Assembly (NCBI GenBank): GCA_905236375.1
Contig: CAJOOW010000007.1
Span: 1-5,839 of the forward strand
Length of the DNA stretch: 5,839 nucleotides
Source: an uncultured Alphaproteobacteria bacterium
Lineage (GTDB): Bacteria > Pseudomonadota > Alphaproteobacteria > RUG11792
Reading direction: 5' to 3'
Below the pieces are notes generated by a model. The model was given only the letters and a program-made list of their open reading frames with translations, made no database searches and was not told the origin of the DNA. Within the stretch, counting starts at the first letter, position 1; each line of letters opens with the position of its first letter. The position numbers were made by a program, and so were the translations under genes. Of this stretch, positions 4,745 to 5,839 are shown piece by piece.

Positions 4745-5839
4745 TGCCCATTTCGATACCACAAAATATAATAGATTTGGTGAATAGTCACAATTATGAT
4801 GTGCGTATTTCTAATTACGGAAGGTGGTTTGATCAAAAGTGCACACCTAACGTTTTGTCTTTTGTTTCGGATTGTTTGGTCGTGTTTCTTGAAAACAATC
4901 CAGATGTTTCGCAATTTAGGGTAGTTGATGTCTGGCATTCTGAATACTCCAGAGAAAATGCCATGGGTTCTTTTGGAAAACCCGACCCCTTAAATCGATC
5001 GGCGCGCAGCGAATATGATAAATTTTATAGTCAACCACTTTTAATGCTAGCTTACGCAGGGGTGTTAAAACTTATTAAAAAAGGTAACAGAAACGTGTTT
5101 GAAGTGGTTGATAGGAACATTTTAATGTATATTGCAATGCGTGACAGAAACGCCGTTGATTTTTTATATGCATATATCGATAAGGTTCTGTTAGATTCTG
5201 GGCTTAAAAATTCATTCGATAGATTTTTTACAACCCAATCCCTAGAGGAATATTGCATTTTAAAAGATAATTTTGAAAATTTTCTACACGAAAACACCCC
5301 AATTGAAGGCCATTTAGAGTGTGGACGTATTTTTACAAAAGTAGTTAATGTTCTGGCATATGCGAAAGAAAAAAGAGGTTCTGTTAAAGGCCGTATTTCT
5401 GAAACAAATATTACTCTTCCAATGCTCATGTATAAAGGAGAGAATTTCAGGGATCTTTATACAAACAAACCTCGAGGGATGACCAGGGCAGAATATCAAG
5501 CTTCACTCATCAATCAAAACCAGGGTGGCGATAGCGTGTCTTCTGCTTTCTCTGTTTATCAAACAAATAGAGCCAAACGATATGTTAGATCGTACAATAT
5601 TAGGTTCAATGATAATATATCTGAAATAAAAAATTATAGCCGCGAGACCGATGAGGCGTCATATATACATCATATTTTTCCTAGATCGCAATACCCTGAA
5701 ATATCTCACTATTTAGAAAATCTAATTGCCATTACTCCTAATCAACACTGGAATAAGGCTCATCCTCATGGTAATACGCAAAGAATAGACAGGAGTTTTC
5801 AACACCTTCTAATACTAGGGAAGATAGATACTATTAGAC
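4744..5839 (+). CDS. HNH restriction endonuclease (3' partial)
   Basis: The frame is open from ATG 4744 to the window edge (365 codons) without a stop, so the C-terminus is missing. Near the visible end is an HNH nuclease motif: ASYIHHIFPRSQYP (residues 305-318) with His309-His310, Asn326 in LENLIAITPNQH (324-335), His335 and His340 in KAHP. This beta-beta-alpha-metal core cuts DNA using a divalent metal. The HHIFP...ENLIAITPNQH...AHP layout resembles restriction nucleases more than homing or Cas9-type HNH domains. The N-terminal 290 residues (including FRVVDVWHSEYSR at 58-70 and LPMLMYKGENFRDLYTNKPRG at 225-245) are probably the DNA-recognition part. I do not recognise them as a named domain. 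Placement after two methyltransferases supports a role as the restriction subunit of the system. The start is set by AGAGG at 4732 and the one-base overlap. Confidence 0.9.
   Translation, partial: MPISIPQNIIDLVNSHNYDVRISNYGRWFDQKCTPNVLSFVSDCLVVFLENNPDVSQFRVVDVWHSEYSRENAMGSFGKPDPLNRSARSEYDKFYSQPLLMLAYAGVLKLIKKGNRNVFEVVDRNILMYIAMRDRNAVDFLYAYIDKVLLDSGLKNSFDRFFTTQSLEEYCILKDNFENFLHENTPIEGHLECGRIFTKVVNVLAYAKEKRGSVKGRISETNITLPMLMYKGENFRDLYTNKPRGMTRAEYQASLINQNQGGDSVSSAFSVYQTNRAKRYVRSYNIRFNDNISEIKNYSRETDEASYIHHIFPRSQYPEISHYLENLIAITPNQHWNKAHPHGNTQRIDRSFQHLLILGKIDTIR

Noticed and set aside
1856..5499. Minus-strand ORFs opposite the R-M genes
   Set aside because: All overlap well-supported plus-strand genes with clear motifs. 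Their translations are low-complexity shadows without family features.

Overview
The window looks like a chromosomal segment of a low-GC bacterium, most likely Bacillota or a relative such as the Erysipelotrichia/Mycoplasmatota side. The reasons are AT-rich DNA, a textbook sigma-A promoter, an intrinsic terminator with a long T run, and ordinary stop usage (TGA terminates the first gene, and Trp is TGG throughout). The species cannot be named from this sequence alone.

Layout: (1) Positions 1-528 are the 3' part of an Mrp/NBP35-type P-loop ATPase, an Fe-S cluster carrier and a housekeeping gene. (2) Positions 529-1802 contain no credible protein gene. This gap holds what appears to be one discrete, very large non-coding RNA of about 1.05 kb. 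It starts from a near-consensus promoter (TTGACA, 17 bp, CATAAT at 654-682) and ends at a two-stage Rho-independent terminator (1694-1743). It is dense in hairpins, several capped by GNRA tetraloops. Inside it a structural module occurs three times (868-946, 1170-1247 and a diverged copy at 1514-1575). The module's base stem is kept by compensatory sequence change. I cannot assign the RNA to a named family. It has the size and complexity of the 'giant ornate' bacterial RNAs (GOLLD, ROOL, OLE, HEARO), but membership is not shown. (3) Positions 1803-5839 are a four-gene, same-strand, overlapping or abutting cluster: a C5-cytosine DNA methyltransferase, a gamma-class N6-adenine (or N4-cytosine) DNA methyltransferase, a 142-residue protein of unknown function, and an HNH endonuclease that runs off the right edge.

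The four genes look like one restriction-modification operon. Two methyltransferases of different chemistry plus a separate HNH nuclease is the arrangement expected when the recognition site is asymmetric and each strand needs its own methylase (type IIS-like). The small protein between the methylases and the nuclease is translationally coupled to its neighbours and is presumably part of the system. The most interesting points are the large modular RNA, its position directly upstream of the R-M operon (60 bp from terminator to start codon), and the uncharacterised small protein.
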